Source of the DNA: an uncultured Clostridia bacterium
Lineage (GTDB): Bacteria; Bacillota_A; Clostridia; TANB77; CAG-508
Assembly: GCA_948852375.1 (NCBI GenBank)
Contig: CAQOYX010000017.1
Coordinates: 1-22,319 of the forward strand
DNA: 22,319 nt
Direction: 5' to 3'
The first letter of the stretch is position 1. Each line of letters starts with the position of its first letter. Both the position numbers and the translations under genes were made by a program. This document shows, piece after piece, positions 1 through 10,372 of the stretch. The notes below the pieces were generated by a model, which worked only from the letters and a program-made list of their open reading frames with translations, ran no database searches and was not told the origin of the DNA.

Positions 1-608
1 GAAAAAGATAAAGTAATATATGGAAACCAATTTGTATGGATACCATGTACAGAAGGAAATTACACAAAAGTAGAAAGTTTTCCTACCCAGATAACAGGAA
101 ACTGGGATAGAAGTACCAATAGAGCAGAGATAATACAAATACAGTAAGTAGTGGATTAATGACATGAACAATGTGGGATGTAACAATTAAATATATATCG
201 GAAGCAAGTGATTATTCAGATGTAAAAAATACAACATGGGGGAATTATAATCAAGCAACAGGGTTAAAATATGAACAAGGAAGAGGAAGATATATAGTAG
301 CAAATCCAGATAATGGAATAGAAAGCGGAAGCTTTGTAGCATCAGATACAACATATCATTGTGAGATAAGAACAACATGATTTTCAGATGGAACAAAAAA
401 AATAACATATATGATTTGTGCTGGAAATTTATAGGAATAGACACAGGAGATGTGTTTCATGGATAAGGACAACAAATTGACTTACTTGCTTCGTTGGGGT
501 GCCTTCTACAGCTCTCCAGAGTCTCAACCAGTGGCATACCGTGGTCACGATTGGGCTGACAACACCAACACAAGCAGAGGCTTTAGGCCCGCACTTTATA
601 TAAAATAG
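1..608 (+). pseudogene. Broken 3' part of a surface-type protein gene (FVWIP ... GFRPALYIK)
   Basis: The window opens inside a reading frame that contains FVWIP, ends at a TAA near 148, and continues in another frame from about 132 (NTNTVSSGLMT). That frame has in-frame TGA codons near 166 and 378 and further stops near 432. A third segment from 450 reads through RWGAFYSSPES and RGHDWADNTNTSRG to a natural-looking end, GFRPALYIK, with TAG at 606-608. The FVWIP and GFRPAL patterns resemble large secreted or pilin-like proteins of gut Bacillota with a formylglycine-enzyme-like or FISUMP-like C-terminal fold; this is recognition by eye. The breaks are not at CGG, so ordinary decay is the simplest reading. 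The last 150 bases use more G/C-ending codons (ACC, GGC, GCC, CCC) than any neighbour, which suggests a separate origin. Function is unassigned. Confidence 0.5.
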
Positions 609-719
609 CACTAAACATTGGTAGAGATGCATTAAAGTCTTTAGCTTGGTAGCGTTTGTAAAGTATTTGAAATATGAAGAAAAAGAGATTGATTCAACCT
701 AATATATAAATAAAACTGT

Positions 720-764
720 AAAGCATGTGTTAATAAAATTTTTGAATACACATGCTTTATTTTT
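720..764 (+). terminator. Rho-independent terminator
   Basis: AAAGCATGTGT at 720-730 pairs perfectly with ACACATGCTTT at 748-758 (11 bp, 17-nt loop), followed by ATTTTT. It closes the transcript of the broken gene to the left and insulates the transporter promoter. Confidence 0.8.
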
Positions 765-842
765 GGTGTCATTAAAAGCTAGATAGTTATTATGTTATGT
801 GTGAAATTTTAGTGAACAAAATGTAAATTATTGGAAATATGG

Positions 843-871
843 TTGAAAATGAAGTAAAGTGGTGCTAATAT
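843..871 (+). promoter_or_regulatory. Sigma-A-like promoter of the ABC transporter operon
   Basis: TTGAAA (843-848) and TAATAT (866-871) are separated by 17 bp. Transcription would begin near 878, just upstream of the AGAGGAGGG ribosome site at 897-905. This supports the TTG start at 913, because the in-frame GTG at 859 would lie upstream of the transcript. Confidence 0.5.
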
Positions 872-912
872 TTTACAGAAAGATTAGCAAAAATTTAGAG
901 GAGGGAACTAAT

Positions 913-1870
913 TTGATTGAGGTTAAAAATGTAACTAAAAGATATGGCAATTTTACAGCAGTAGATAATATAAATTTTTCTATACAAGAAGGAGAAATAG
1001 TAGGTTTACTTCGGTCCAAATGGTGCTGGAAAAAGTACTACAATGAACATGATAACAGGATTTATACAACCTACACAAGGAGAAATTATAATAGACGGAA
1101 ATAACATTTTAAAAAATTCACAAAAAGCAAAAAAACAAATAGGTTATATGCCAGAAGGAGTGCCATTATATAATGATTTAACAGTAAAAGAATTCATAAA
1201 ATATTCAGCAGATTTGAAAATGATAGATAAAAGATTAAAAAAAGAAAAAGTAGAAAAAGCAATTAAACAAACAAATCTACAAGAAGTACAAAACAAACTA
1301 ATAAAAAATCTATCAAGAGGATACAAACAGCGCGTAAGCCTTGCAGGAGCAATAGTAAGTGAGCCTAAAATACTAATACTAGATGAACCAACTGTAGGAT
1401 TAGATCCAAAACAAATAACCGAAATTAGAACTCTAATAAAATCACTAAAGAAAACGCATACTATAATCTTAAGTTCCCATATTCTATCAGAAATAAGCCA
1501 AATATGTGAAAAAGTAATAATAATAAACAATGGAAAAATAATAGCAAAAGACACCCCAAAAAATTTAGAACAAAAAGTTAGAAATCAAAATACAATTACA
1601 GTAACAGTAGAAGATGCAGAAGAAAAAATAGAAGAAATAACAAAAAATATAAAAGGAGTAAACAAAATAAAACTACAAATAGACAACCAAGACGGAACAA
1701 AACAATATAAAATAGAAATAGAAGGAGAAATGGACATAAGAAAAGAACTATTTGAAAAATATGCAAAAAACAAGATAACAATCTTTGAACTAAAAAAAGA
1801 TGAATTAACATTAGAAAATGTTTTCATGAAATTAATAGAAGATAAAGAGCAAAAGGAGGAAGAAAACTAA
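913..1870 (+). CDS. ABC transporter ATP-binding protein (GldA/ABC-2 type), one CGG +1 frameshift
   Basis: Cytoplasmic ATPase subunit of an ABC-2 exporter; 318 aa once the shift is applied. I chose the TTG at 913 because AGAGGAGGG lies 7 bases upstream. The first frame reads EGEIVGLL and then meets CGG at 1012-1014. Skipping C1012 gives GPNGAGKST, the Walker A loop, starting at residue 34. Downstream are the signature LSRGYKQRVSLAGA, Walker B KILILDEPTVGLD and the switch histidine in IILSSH. Without the shift the product stops at 1104, before any catalytic motif beyond the start of the P-loop. The final TAA shares one base with the ATG of the permease (TAATG), so the two are translationally coupled. 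Substrate is unknown. The partner's architecture is the basis for the GldA comparison. Confidence 0.9.
1012..1015 (+). other. Recoding site CGGT read as Gly34 of the ABC ATPase
   Basis: Follows CTT; restores the first Gly of the Walker A loop GPNGAGKS. Confidence 0.75.
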
Positions 1871-3954
1871 TGTGGGCAGTATTCAAAAAAGAAGTAAAAA
1901 GCTATTTTTTAACACCAATAGGATATGTGTTTATAGGTATATTTTTAGCAATGTGTAGTATATTTTTCTATTTAGATGTAATAGGATATATGAGTTTGCA
2001 ATTTGAAAACATGTTCTATTCAGTATCAACAATACTAACATTTATTACACCGATACTAACAATGAAAATGTTTTCAGAAGAAAAAAAACTAGGAACAGAA
2101 CAACTCTTATACACATCACCCATAAGCATAAGAAAAATAGTTATAGGAAAATTTCTAGCTAGCATATTTGTAGTTGCAATAACAGAAATATGCACATTAT
2201 TTTATTTGGGATTACTATATTTTTTTGGAACACCACATATACAAACAGTACTAATAACTCTCCTTGGTTTTTTTATGCTAAGCATGGCATACATATCATT
2301 TGGAATGTTCGCATCAAGCCTAACAGAAAATCAAATAATAGCAGGAATATTAACAATAGGATTTTTTATAATAACGTGGTTCTTACCAAACTTTAGCGAT
2401 ATATTTATGTCAATATCATTAATTCAAATGTTTGATAAATTTCCTCGGAGGGATAATTGCATTAGAAGAAATAGTAACATACATAACATTTACTATTTTA
2501 TTCATATTACTTACAATAAAAGTATTGCAAAGAAAAAGAGGTAAAGAAGAAATTACTAAAACTATAATATTAGTATTAAGCCTATTTATAGTATTTATAG
2601 GAATAAACATACTAATACAACAACTAGACTTAGCTGATATAGATATAACAAAAAACAAACTATACACACTATCCCAAAACTCAATAAATCAGATAAAAGA
2701 CATACAAGAAAAAACAAAAATATATCTAATAGGATTTACTAAAGAAACATCACTTGAAGAATTAGTAAAACAATATAAAAAGCAGAATAATAAAATAACA
2801 TATGAAATAATAGACAATATACAAGATAGAATAGATATAAAATCAAAATATGGTATAACAGATGAAACACAAATAATAATCGTAGAAACAGAAAAACAAA
2901 GTAAACTAATATTAGTAGATGAACTATATACATATGATTATACAACATACCAGCAAATAGACTTATCAGAAGAAAAAATAACAAATGCAATAGTAAGTTT
3001 AAACATACGGTAACAAGCCTAAAATTTACTTTTTAACAGGACATGGAGAATACAATATAGATGAAGACATGAAAATGTTAAAAGCTTATCTAGAAAATGA
3101 AGTAAATCAAATAGAAACATTAGACTTGCTAATACAAGAAACCATACCAGAAGATGTGAATCTATTAGTAATATCAAGCCCACAGAAAGATTTTATAGAA
3201 AAAGAAACTAAAGAAATTATAAACTATATAAATAATGGTGGAAAAATACTATGGCTAAATGAACCAACAGGAACCAAAGCAAATATGGAAAATATACAAA
3301 AAATATTAGACTTATTTGGAGCAAAATTTGATGATGGAATAGTACTAGAACAAGATAAAAACAAAACAGTATTATCATCACCAAACTATATAATACCTGA
3401 AATTTCAATTACCAAAGCAACAAAAAACATAGCTACAGACGGAGGAATACTACTAATAAACTCATCAAAAGTAACCTTAGAAGAAGACGAAAAACTAGAA
3501 GAACTAAATGTAACAAGCGAAGTAATCTTACAAACAAGCAAAACAGCACTATTTAGAAAAGAAGTACAAAACGGTTCAAGTTATCAAATATCATCAGATG
3601 AAGAAGGAAAATTTATATTAGGAGCAAAATTAACAAAAAAAGTAGCAGATGAAAAAGAAGCCGAAATGTATTTATTAGCAAACAACCTAATCGTTGTAGA
3701 TTACTGGATAACAATAGGAAACACTCGGAATGTATCCAATACAATTCTATAACAACAAAGACTACATTTTGAATACAATAGCAGAACTAACAAACAAAGA
3801 AAACACAATATCAATAAGAAAAGACACAGGAATAATAACTTACACAGCAACAGATATCCAAGATAGAAATATAAAAATAGCAATAACAATTTTTCCATGT
3901 ATCATAATTGTAATAGGTATTATAGTGTGGGTCATTAGAAAGAATAAAAAATAA
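1870..3954 (+). CDS. GldF/GldG-type ABC-2 permease fusion, three CGG +1 frameshifts
   Basis: A 693-aa membrane protein when three CGGN sites (2446, 3008, 3726) are read as Gly193, Gly380 and Gly619. Residues 1 to about 240 form an ABC-2 permease with several hydrophobic helices, beginning MWAVFKKEVKSYFLTPIGYV. After a transmembrane segment (IILVLSLFIVFIGINILI) comes a long extracytoplasmic GldG-like region with ITKNKLYTLS, KIYFLTGHGEY and NNGGKILWL. The C-terminus is a single helix (IAITIFPCIIIVIGIIVWVI) with a basic tail. GldF-GldG fusions are known in Clostridia, and length and domain order fit one polypeptide. Read without shifts, this becomes four fragments, three of them with no ribosome site. 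It forms an operon with the ATPase upstream. Substrate is not predictable from sequence. Confidence 0.85.
2446..2449 (+). other. Recoding site CGGA read as Gly193 of the GldF/G protein
   Basis: Follows CCT; joins KFPG to GIIALEEIVTYITFT near the end of the permease part. Confidence 0.75.
3008..3011 (+). other. Recoding site CGGT read as Gly380 of the GldF/G protein
   Basis: Follows ATA; the zero frame would stop at the very next codon (TAA 3011-3013). The shift gives GNKPKIYFLTGHGEY. Confidence 0.75.
3726..3729 (+). other. Recoding site CGGA read as Gly619 of the GldF/G protein
   Basis: Follows ACT; joins the extracytoplasmic domain to the C-terminal membrane anchor. Confidence 0.75.
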
Positions 3955-3987
3955 AAATAATGTGTATACATTAAATAATAAAAAAAC

Positions 3988-4024
3988 AAAACCTCTCATA
4001 TATTAAACTAAGAGAGGTTTTTTT
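3988..4024 (+). terminator. Terminator whose 3' arm is the ribosome site of the next gene
   Basis: AAAACCTCTC (3988-3997) pairs with GAGAGGTTTT (4012-4021), followed by a T-run to 4024. The ATG of the next gene is at 4025. The only visible Shine-Dalgarno sequence for that gene, AGAGAGG (4011-4017), lies within the descending arm, so folding would both end the transporter transcript and hide this ribosome site. Confidence 0.75.
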
Positions 4025-5036
4025 ATGAAGAATATATTAAAGGTTGCTTTTGTGGCAATTGGAACAATAATAGGTGCAGGTTTTGCTTCACGGAAAAGAA
4101 ATATATTTATTCTTTGGAAAATACGGAAAAAATGGAATAATAGGATTAATAATATCGCAAATATTAATAGGATTAATCATATATAAAGTATTAAAAATAG
4201 CAAGAAAAAGCAAATTAGAAAATTATAGTGAATTAACAGATTATATAAATCAAAATAAAAAAACAAATGAAATACTAAAAAAAATAATAAACATATTTCT
4301 GCTACTATCGTTTTATGTAATGGTAGCGGGATTTAGTGCATACTTTAGTCAAGAATTAGGAACTCCAAGTATTATAGGAACAATAATAATCATAATATTA
4401 TGTTATAAAATATTCATGGGGAATATAGAAGGAATCATAAAAGTAAATATGATACTAATACCAATTCTAATAGGATTAATAGTTATACTAATCGGCAAAA
4501 ATATGGATGCATACCAAAACATAGGGCAAAAAGCAATAGAAAACAATTTATTAAAAAGCATATACAGTGGAATAATATATTCAAGTTACAATAGCATAAC
4601 ACTAATACCAATACTAATACCACTAAAAAAATACATAAAAACAGACAAACAAACAAAACAAATCGCAATAATAATAGTAATAACCCTAATAATAGTAGCA
4701 TTAGCAATATATGGACTACTATTAAAAGTAGACATAGACATAAACAAAATAGATTTACCAACAGTATATGTAGCAGGAATGAGTGGAAGAATATATAAAT
4801 ACATATATGGAGGAATAATATTACTAGCAATATTCACATCTAGTATATCAGCAGGATATAGTTTACTAAAAAACTATGAAAAAGATCCAAAAAGATACAA
4901 AAAAATGGCAATTATATTAGTATTAAGTGCAATACCAGTTTCAAAAGTAGGATTTACGACATTAATAAATTTATTATATCCAATATTTGGGATACTTGGA
5001 AGTGTACAAATAGTGAAGATATTTATATTCAAATAA
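4025..5036 (+). CDS. YkvI-like multi-pass membrane protein, one CGG +1 frameshift
   Basis: 336 aa with about ten hydrophobic helices. The N-terminus reads KVAFVAIGTIIGAGFAS, then CGG at 4091 is read as Gly23 and the frame continues GKEIYLFFGKYGKNG. The IGAGFASG(K/Q)EI stretch is the hallmark of the YkvI family, APC-superfamily-like proteins of unproven substrate in spore-forming Bacillota. The ATG at 4025 sits 7 bases after AGAGAGG and directly after the T-run of a terminator, an unusual start context. Without the shift the product would be under 30 residues or would need a start with no ribosome site. It stands alone between the transporter operon and purM, with no obvious functional link to either. 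Confidence 0.8.
4091..4094 (+). other. Recoding site CGGA read as Gly23 of the YkvI-like protein
   Basis: Follows TCA; falls inside the family motif GAGFASGKE. Confidence 0.75.
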
Positions 5037-5112
5037 AAAATAATTACACTTATATAAAAATTTAGTACTTTTTTGAAAATTATATTTCCGTAAAGAAAAT
5101 CTTGTAAAAAAC

Positions 5113-5141
5113 TTGTAAAAAAAGTCGTAATATAGTATTAT
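5113..5141 (+). promoter_or_regulatory. Promoter of purM
   Basis: TTGTAA (5113-5118) and TATTAT (5136-5141) are 17 bp apart, followed by an A-rich leader and the ribosome site AAGGAG (5161-5166) 8 bases before the purM ATG. No purine riboswitch is apparent in the roughly 30-base leader. Confidence 0.5.
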
Positions 5142-5174
5142 ATAAAAGTAGAAAAAAGAAAAGGAGATACCCTT

Positions 5175-6217
5175 ATGGAAAAAAGTTTTAGCGAAAGTTA
5201 TAAAGAAGCTGGAGTAGATGTTACAGCAGGATATAAATCAGTAGAACTAATAAAATCATATGTACAAAGTACATACACAAAACGGGGTGGAAGGAGACCT
5301 TGGAGGTTTTGGCGGGCTTTTTATGCCTGATATAAGTAATATGAAAAAACCAATTTTAGTATCTGGAACAGATGGAGTAGGAACAAAACTAAAATTGGCT
5401 TTTTTAATGAACAAACACGACACAATAGGACAAGATTGTGTAGCGATGTGTGTAAATGACATAATATGCTGTGGAGCAAAACCATTATTTTTCTTAGACT
5501 ACATATCCCTATGGAAGAACATACCAGAAATGGTAGCAAGCATTGTAAAAGGAGTAACAGAAGGTTGTAAAATGGCAGGATGTGCATTAATTGGAGGAGA
5601 AACAGCAGAAATGCCAGGGTTATATGCTGAAAACGAATATGATTTAGCAGGATTTAGTGTAGGAATAGTAGACAAAGAAAAAATGATAAATCCCCAAAAT
5701 ATAGAAATAGGAGATGTAATAATAGGTTTACAATCAAGCGGAGTACACTCAAACCGGATTTTCACTTGTAAGAAAAATATTTAATGTAAATGAACAAAAC
5801 CTAAAAGAGTACAAACCAGAATTAGGAAAAACACTAGGGGAAGCACTAATAGAGCCAACAAAAATATATGTAAAACCAGTACTTAAACTAATAGAAGAAG
5901 TAAAAGTAAAAGGCATATCACACATTACAGGAGGAGGTTTCTATGAAAACATGCCAAGAATGTTAAACGAACATATAGCATTAAACATAGATAAAAACTC
6001 ATATGAAATACCAAGCATATTTAAACTAATTAAGAAAGAAGGAAACATTCCAGAGCGAGACATGTACAACACCTTCAACATGGGAATAGGCATGAGCATA
6101 ATAGTGTCAAAAGAAGAAAAAGAAAAAGCATTACAAATCCTAAAAGAAGCAGGAGAAACAGCCTATGTAATAGGAGAGGCTGTAGAAGGAAATAAAGAAA
6201 TTAACATAAATCTGTAA
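5175..6217 (+). CDS. purM: Phosphoribosylformylglycinamidine cyclo-ligase (AIR synthetase), two CGG +1 frameshifts
   Basis: Converts FGAM to AIR with ATP, the fifth step of IMP synthesis, in the cytoplasm. The 346-aa length is normal for PurM. It begins [21 protein letters not shown] at 5283 is read as Gly37 (TYTKGVEGD), leading into LGGFGGLF; then [15 protein letters not shown] and [14 protein letters not shown] are classic PurM/PurL superfamily ATP-site motifs. CGGA at 5755 is read as Gly194 in [13 protein letters not shown], another conserved motif, followed by [14 protein letters not shown] and [10 protein letters not shown]. The zero frame stops soon after each site. Ribosome site AAGGAG is 8 bases upstream of the ATG. 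It is probably co-transcribed with purL and purB; purD, purF, purH and purN are not in the window. Confidence 0.95.
5283..5286 (+). other. Recoding site CGGG read as Gly37 of PurM
   Basis: Follows AAA; gives [15 protein letters not shown]. Confidence 0.75.
5755..5758 (+). other. Recoding site CGGA read as Gly194 of PurM
   Basis: Follows AAC; gives HSNGFSLVRK, a conserved PurM motif. Confidence 0.75.
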
Positions 6218-6240
6218 AAATAGTCCAAACTAGCTTGAGT

Positions 6241-6346
6241 GAAGTAATATATTTTATTTTCATAATGTAACCCAGACAGCCAAGAGGCGAGGGAATACCC
6301 ATGAGCGTTGGGAGGGTGAAATGAAGAAAATAAAATATATTACTTC
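6241..6346 (+). other. Long nested hairpin in front of purL (candidate structured leader or small palindromic element)
   Basis: A perfect 21-bp inverted repeat (6241-6261 with 6326-6346) encloses a G/C-richer core that can nest further: ACCC 6270-6273 with GGGT 6314-6317, CCAA 6280-6283 with TTGG 6308-6311, and GGG 6291-6293 with CCC 6298-6300 around an AATA loop. Inside the 3' side lie GGGAGGG (6310-6316) and an ATG (6321) in frame with purL, which would add 24 residues. I do not recognise a known riboswitch, ribozyme or terminator in it, and there is no T-run after the stem. Confidence 0.6.
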
Positions 6347-6392
6347 ATGGAAGCGGATGGTGCAAGAAATAAAAAAGAGGAGTGAAAAAATC

Positions 6393-9300
6393 ATGGTAAA
6401 AAGAATTTACGTACAAAAAAGACCAGGATTCGATATAGAAGCAAAAGGAATCCTAAAAGACCTACAAGAAAACCTACAAATAAAAGAACTAGAAGACATA
6501 ATCATACTAAACCGTTATGACGTATCTGGAATAGATGAAAAAACATACCAAAAAGCAAAAAACACAGTATTTTCAGAACCACAAGTAGACATATGCTTTG
6601 ATGAAGAATACGACTTTGGTGAAAACAAAGTATTTGCGCAAGAATTCTTACCAGGGCAATTTGACCAAAGAGCAAACTCACTTGCAGAATGTTTGCAAAT
6701 AATCAGTGGAAAAGAACGCCCAATTGCAAAAACTGCAAAAATATACATACTAAAAGGGAAAATTACAGATACCCAAGTAGAAAAAATAAAAAAATACCTA
6801 ATTAATTCAGTAGACTCTAGAATTGCAAGTTTAGAAAAGCAGGATTCTTTAGAAGAAAAAATACAAGAACCAGAAGATGTAGAGGTTATAGAAGGTTTCA
6901 TACACATGACAGACGAAGATTTTAAAAACTTTTGCGAAAAATATGGATTTGCCATGGATCTAGCCGACTTAAAATTTTGCAGGAAATACTTTAGGGATGA
7001 AGAAAAAAGAGACCCTTGCCTAACAGAAATGAAAATGATAGATACATACTGGTCAGATCACTGCCGTCATACAACATTCCTTACAAAACTAGAAGTAATA
7101 GATATAAAATGGGACTTGCTACAAGAAATCTACGAAGACTACATAGCATCAAGAAAATATGTATATGAAGAAAGAACAAAAGACATATGCCTAATGGACA
7201 TAGCAACAATAGCAGCAAAAGAACTAAAAAAGCGTGGATTGTTAAAAGATTTAGACGAATCAGAAGAAATAAACGCATGTAGTATAAAAGCAAATATTAT
7301 GGTAGATGGAAAAGAAGAAGAATACTTAATAATGTTTAAAAACGAAACACACAACCACCCAACAGAAATAGAACCATTTGGAGGAGCAGCAACGTGCTTA
7401 GGTCGGAGCAATTCGTGATCCATTATCAGGAAGAGTATATGTATACCAAGCAATGAGAGTAACAGGATGTGGAGACCCAAGAGTCAGTGTAGAACAAACC
7501 ATACCAAACAAATTACCACAAAGAAAACTAACAAACGAAGCAGCAAGAGGATACTCATCATATGGAAACCAAATAGGACTTGCAACAGGACAAGTAGCAG
7601 AAATATACCATCCAGGATATGTAGCAAAAAGATTAGAAATAGGAGCCCTAATAGGAGCAGCACCATCAAAAAATGTAGTAAGAGTAAGCCCAGAGCCAGG
7701 AGATAAAGTAATACTACTTGGAGGAAGAACAGGAAGAGATGGATGTGGTGGAGCAACAGGCTCATCAAAAGCACATACAAATGAATCTTTAACTACATGT
7801 GGAGCAGAAGTACAAAAAGGAAATGCACCAGAGGAAAGAAAAATACAAAGACTATTTAGAAATGAAGAAGTAGCAAAACTAATAAAAAAATGTAATGATT
7901 TTGGAGCAGGTGGAGTATCAGTAGCAGTAGGAGAACTAGCAGATGGTTTAGTAATCAACTTAGATAAAGTACCAAAAAAATATGAAGGACTTACAGGAAC
8001 AGAACTGGCAATATCAGAATCACAAGAAAGAATGGCTGTTGTAGTAGCAAAGGAAAATGTAGACAAATTTGAAAAATTAGCAAATAAAGAAAACATAGAA
8101 ACAAGTGTAGTAGCAGATATAGTAGAAGAACCAAGAGTAAAAATGTATTGGAGAGGAAAACTTATAGTAAATATAAGTCGCAAATTCTTAGATACAAACG
8201 GAGAGACAAAAAAAGCAAAAGCACAAATAGAAAAACCAGTTGGCTTAGAAGAATATTTTAGTGAAAATAAAGGGAAGAGTTCATCTTCACAAAAAAATTG
8301 TTTTAAAACAACAGGAATTAATTGCTCTAAAGTAAATAGATGGAAAGAAGTCATTTCTAGTTTAAACTGTGCATCACAAAAAGGATTAGTAGAAAGATTT
8401 GATAGTACAATAGGAGCAGGAACAGTACTTATGCCATTTGGAGGAAAATATGGGTTATCACCAGCAGAAAGTATGTGTGCAAAAATTCCAACATTAAATG
8501 GATACACAAATTCTGGAACAATAATGTCATATGGATATGATCCATATCTTTCAGAAATAAGTCCATTCCATGGAGCAGTATTTGCAGTAATAGATTCAAT
8601 TACCAAATATGTAGCATGTGGTGGAGACTATAAAAAAGCATGGCTAACATTTCAAGAATACTTTGAAAAATTGCAATGCGAACCATCAAGATGGGGAAAA
8701 CCACTAGCTAGTTTACTTGGAGCATATTTAGTACAAGAAAAATTAAAAATTGCAGCAATAGGTGGAAAAGACAGCATGTCAGGAACATATAATGAACTAG
8801 ATGTACCGCCAACACTTGTATCATTCTGTGTAGGTGTAGTAGATACCCAAAAAGTAGTATCAAATGAATTTAAAAAAGCAGATTCAAAAGTATACATATT
8901 AACAACTAAATATACCAAAGACTTTATACCAGACTTTGAAAACTTAAAAGAAAATTATGAAATAATCAACAAATTAATTAAAGAAGGAAAGGCAATATCT
9001 GTTGCTACAGTAAGGCAACATGGAATAGCAGATACAATAAGTAAAATGTGCTTTGGAAACAAAATAGGATTTGAATTTAAAAAAGACAAATGTTTATTTA
9101 AACCACGTTATGGAACTTTTATAATTGAAGCTAGAGAAGAATTAGATATAGACAAAATAGAACTTTTAGGAAACACAATTAAAGAATGCAAAATACAAAT
9201 AAGCAAAGACGAAATATTAGATTTAGAAGAACTAATAAAACTATGGAAAGCACCACTAGAGGGTGTATTCCCAACCTACACAAATGTAGGAATAGATACT

Positions 9301-10174
9301 ATATCTACAAAAAGAGAAATAAACATACTAAGTAATAAAACATGTAACATAGAATCAAAAATAAAAATTGCAAAACCAAGAGTATTTATACCAATATTCC
9401 CAGGAACAAACTGTGAATACGATTTAGCAAAAGCATTCCAAGATGCAGGAGCGATTGTAAATACAAGTGTATTTAGAAACCTAAAACCAGAATACATAGA
9501 AGAATCAATAGAAGAATTTGCACGACAAATAAACGAAGCACAAATAATAATGTTACCAGGAGGCTTTAGTGCGGGAGATGAACCAGACGGTTCAGGCAAG
9601 TTTATAGCATCAGTATTTAGGAATGAAAAATTAAAAGAAGCAATACGGAAGGCACTTAAATGAGCAAGATGGATTAATACTAGGAATATGTAATGGTTTC
9701 CAAGCACTAATAAAACTAGGGTTACTACCATATGGAAAAATAATAGACATGGCTGATTGGATGCCAACATTAACATTTAATGACATAGCAAGACACCAAT
9801 CAAAAATGGTAAATACAAAAGTAGTATCAAAACTATCACCATGGTTTAGCAAAGTAAAATTAGGAGAAGAATTCACAATACCAATATCACATGGAGAAGG
9901 AAAATTTGTAGCAAATGAGGAAACAATGCAAGAACTAATAAAAAATGGACAAATAGCAACACAATACATAGACCTAGATGGAAATGCAAGTATGGATATA
10001 GAATATAACCCAAATGGTTCTATATATGCAGTAGAAGGAATAACAAGTAAAGATGGAAGAATATTAGGAAAAATGGGACATTCAGAAAGAAGCTATAGAA
10101 GCGACATACTAAAAAATGTACTAGGAAACAAAGACCAAAAAATATTTGCATCAGGTGTAGAATATTATTGCTAG
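6393..10174 (+). CDS. purL: Phosphoribosylformylglycinamidine synthase, single-chain, two CGG +1 frameshifts
   Basis: Fourth step of IMP synthesis: glutamine-dependent FGAR to FGAM. The 1259-aa length fits the fused PurS-PurL-PurQ form used by many Clostridia. Order: PurS-like N-domain (MVKRIYVQKRPGFD), first synthase half with MIDTYWSDHCRHTTF and FKNETHNHPTEIEPFGGAATCL, second half with DFGAGGVSVAVGELADG and IGGKDSMSGTYNEL, then a glutaminase domain (RVFIPIFPGTNCEYD, LGICNGFQALIK with the catalytic Cys, and HGEGKF). CGGA at 7404 is read as Gly338 in LGGAIRDP. CGGA at 9646 is read as Gly1085 just before the glutaminase nucleophile; without it the chain ends at a TGA (9661) and lacks the Cys. 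I chose the ATG at 6393 because GAGGAG lies 10 bases upstream and homologues start there; an in-frame ATG at 6321 has a stronger but possibly sequestered ribosome site. Stop is TAG. Confidence 0.95.
7404..7407 (+). other. Recoding site CGGA read as Gly338 of PurL
   Basis: Follows GGT; gives CLGGAIRDP, near-invariant in the family, fixing the yield at one Gly for four bases. Confidence 0.8.
9646..9649 (+). other. Recoding site CGGA read as Gly1085 of PurL
   Basis: Follows ATA; joins the glutaminase N-part to DGLILGICNGFQ. The local alignment (IGRHLNEQ) is less certain than at other sites: a lost A near 9660 would give IRKALNEQ instead. Confidence 0.6.
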
Positions 10175-10372
10175 TTAAAATTTAAAGCTAATTTATCTAA
10201 TACCAATTTTATCACATCTACTTATGATGCATGATACTAACAGTTGAAGAATTGCAACTGCTAGTGAATACAACTAAGATACAAGGTAATATTCTAACAA
10301 CAAAAATATATTATCACAATACATCTAAAAAGCAAATAAAAATATCAGAAAATCAAAAAAAGGAGAAAAATA

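Noticed and set aside
150..440. TGA read as tryptophan in the left gene
   Set aside because: All intact genes use TGG for Trp and none contains TGA; the left gene also has TAG stops and an indel, so decay is simpler.
859..912. GTG at 859 as start of the ABC ATPase
   Set aside because: It lies inside the likely promoter region and has no ribosome site; the TTG at 913 has a strong one.
6218..6392. Known purine, PRPP or ykkC-type riboswitch before purL
   Set aside because: I could not find the conserved core bases of any of these classes, and there is no terminator or clear switch partner.
9640..9665. purL second break as loss of one A near 9660 (reading IRKALNEQ)
   Set aside because: Chemically plausible, but it would be the only deletion and the only in-frame CGG used as Arg in the window; the common rule explains it without exception.
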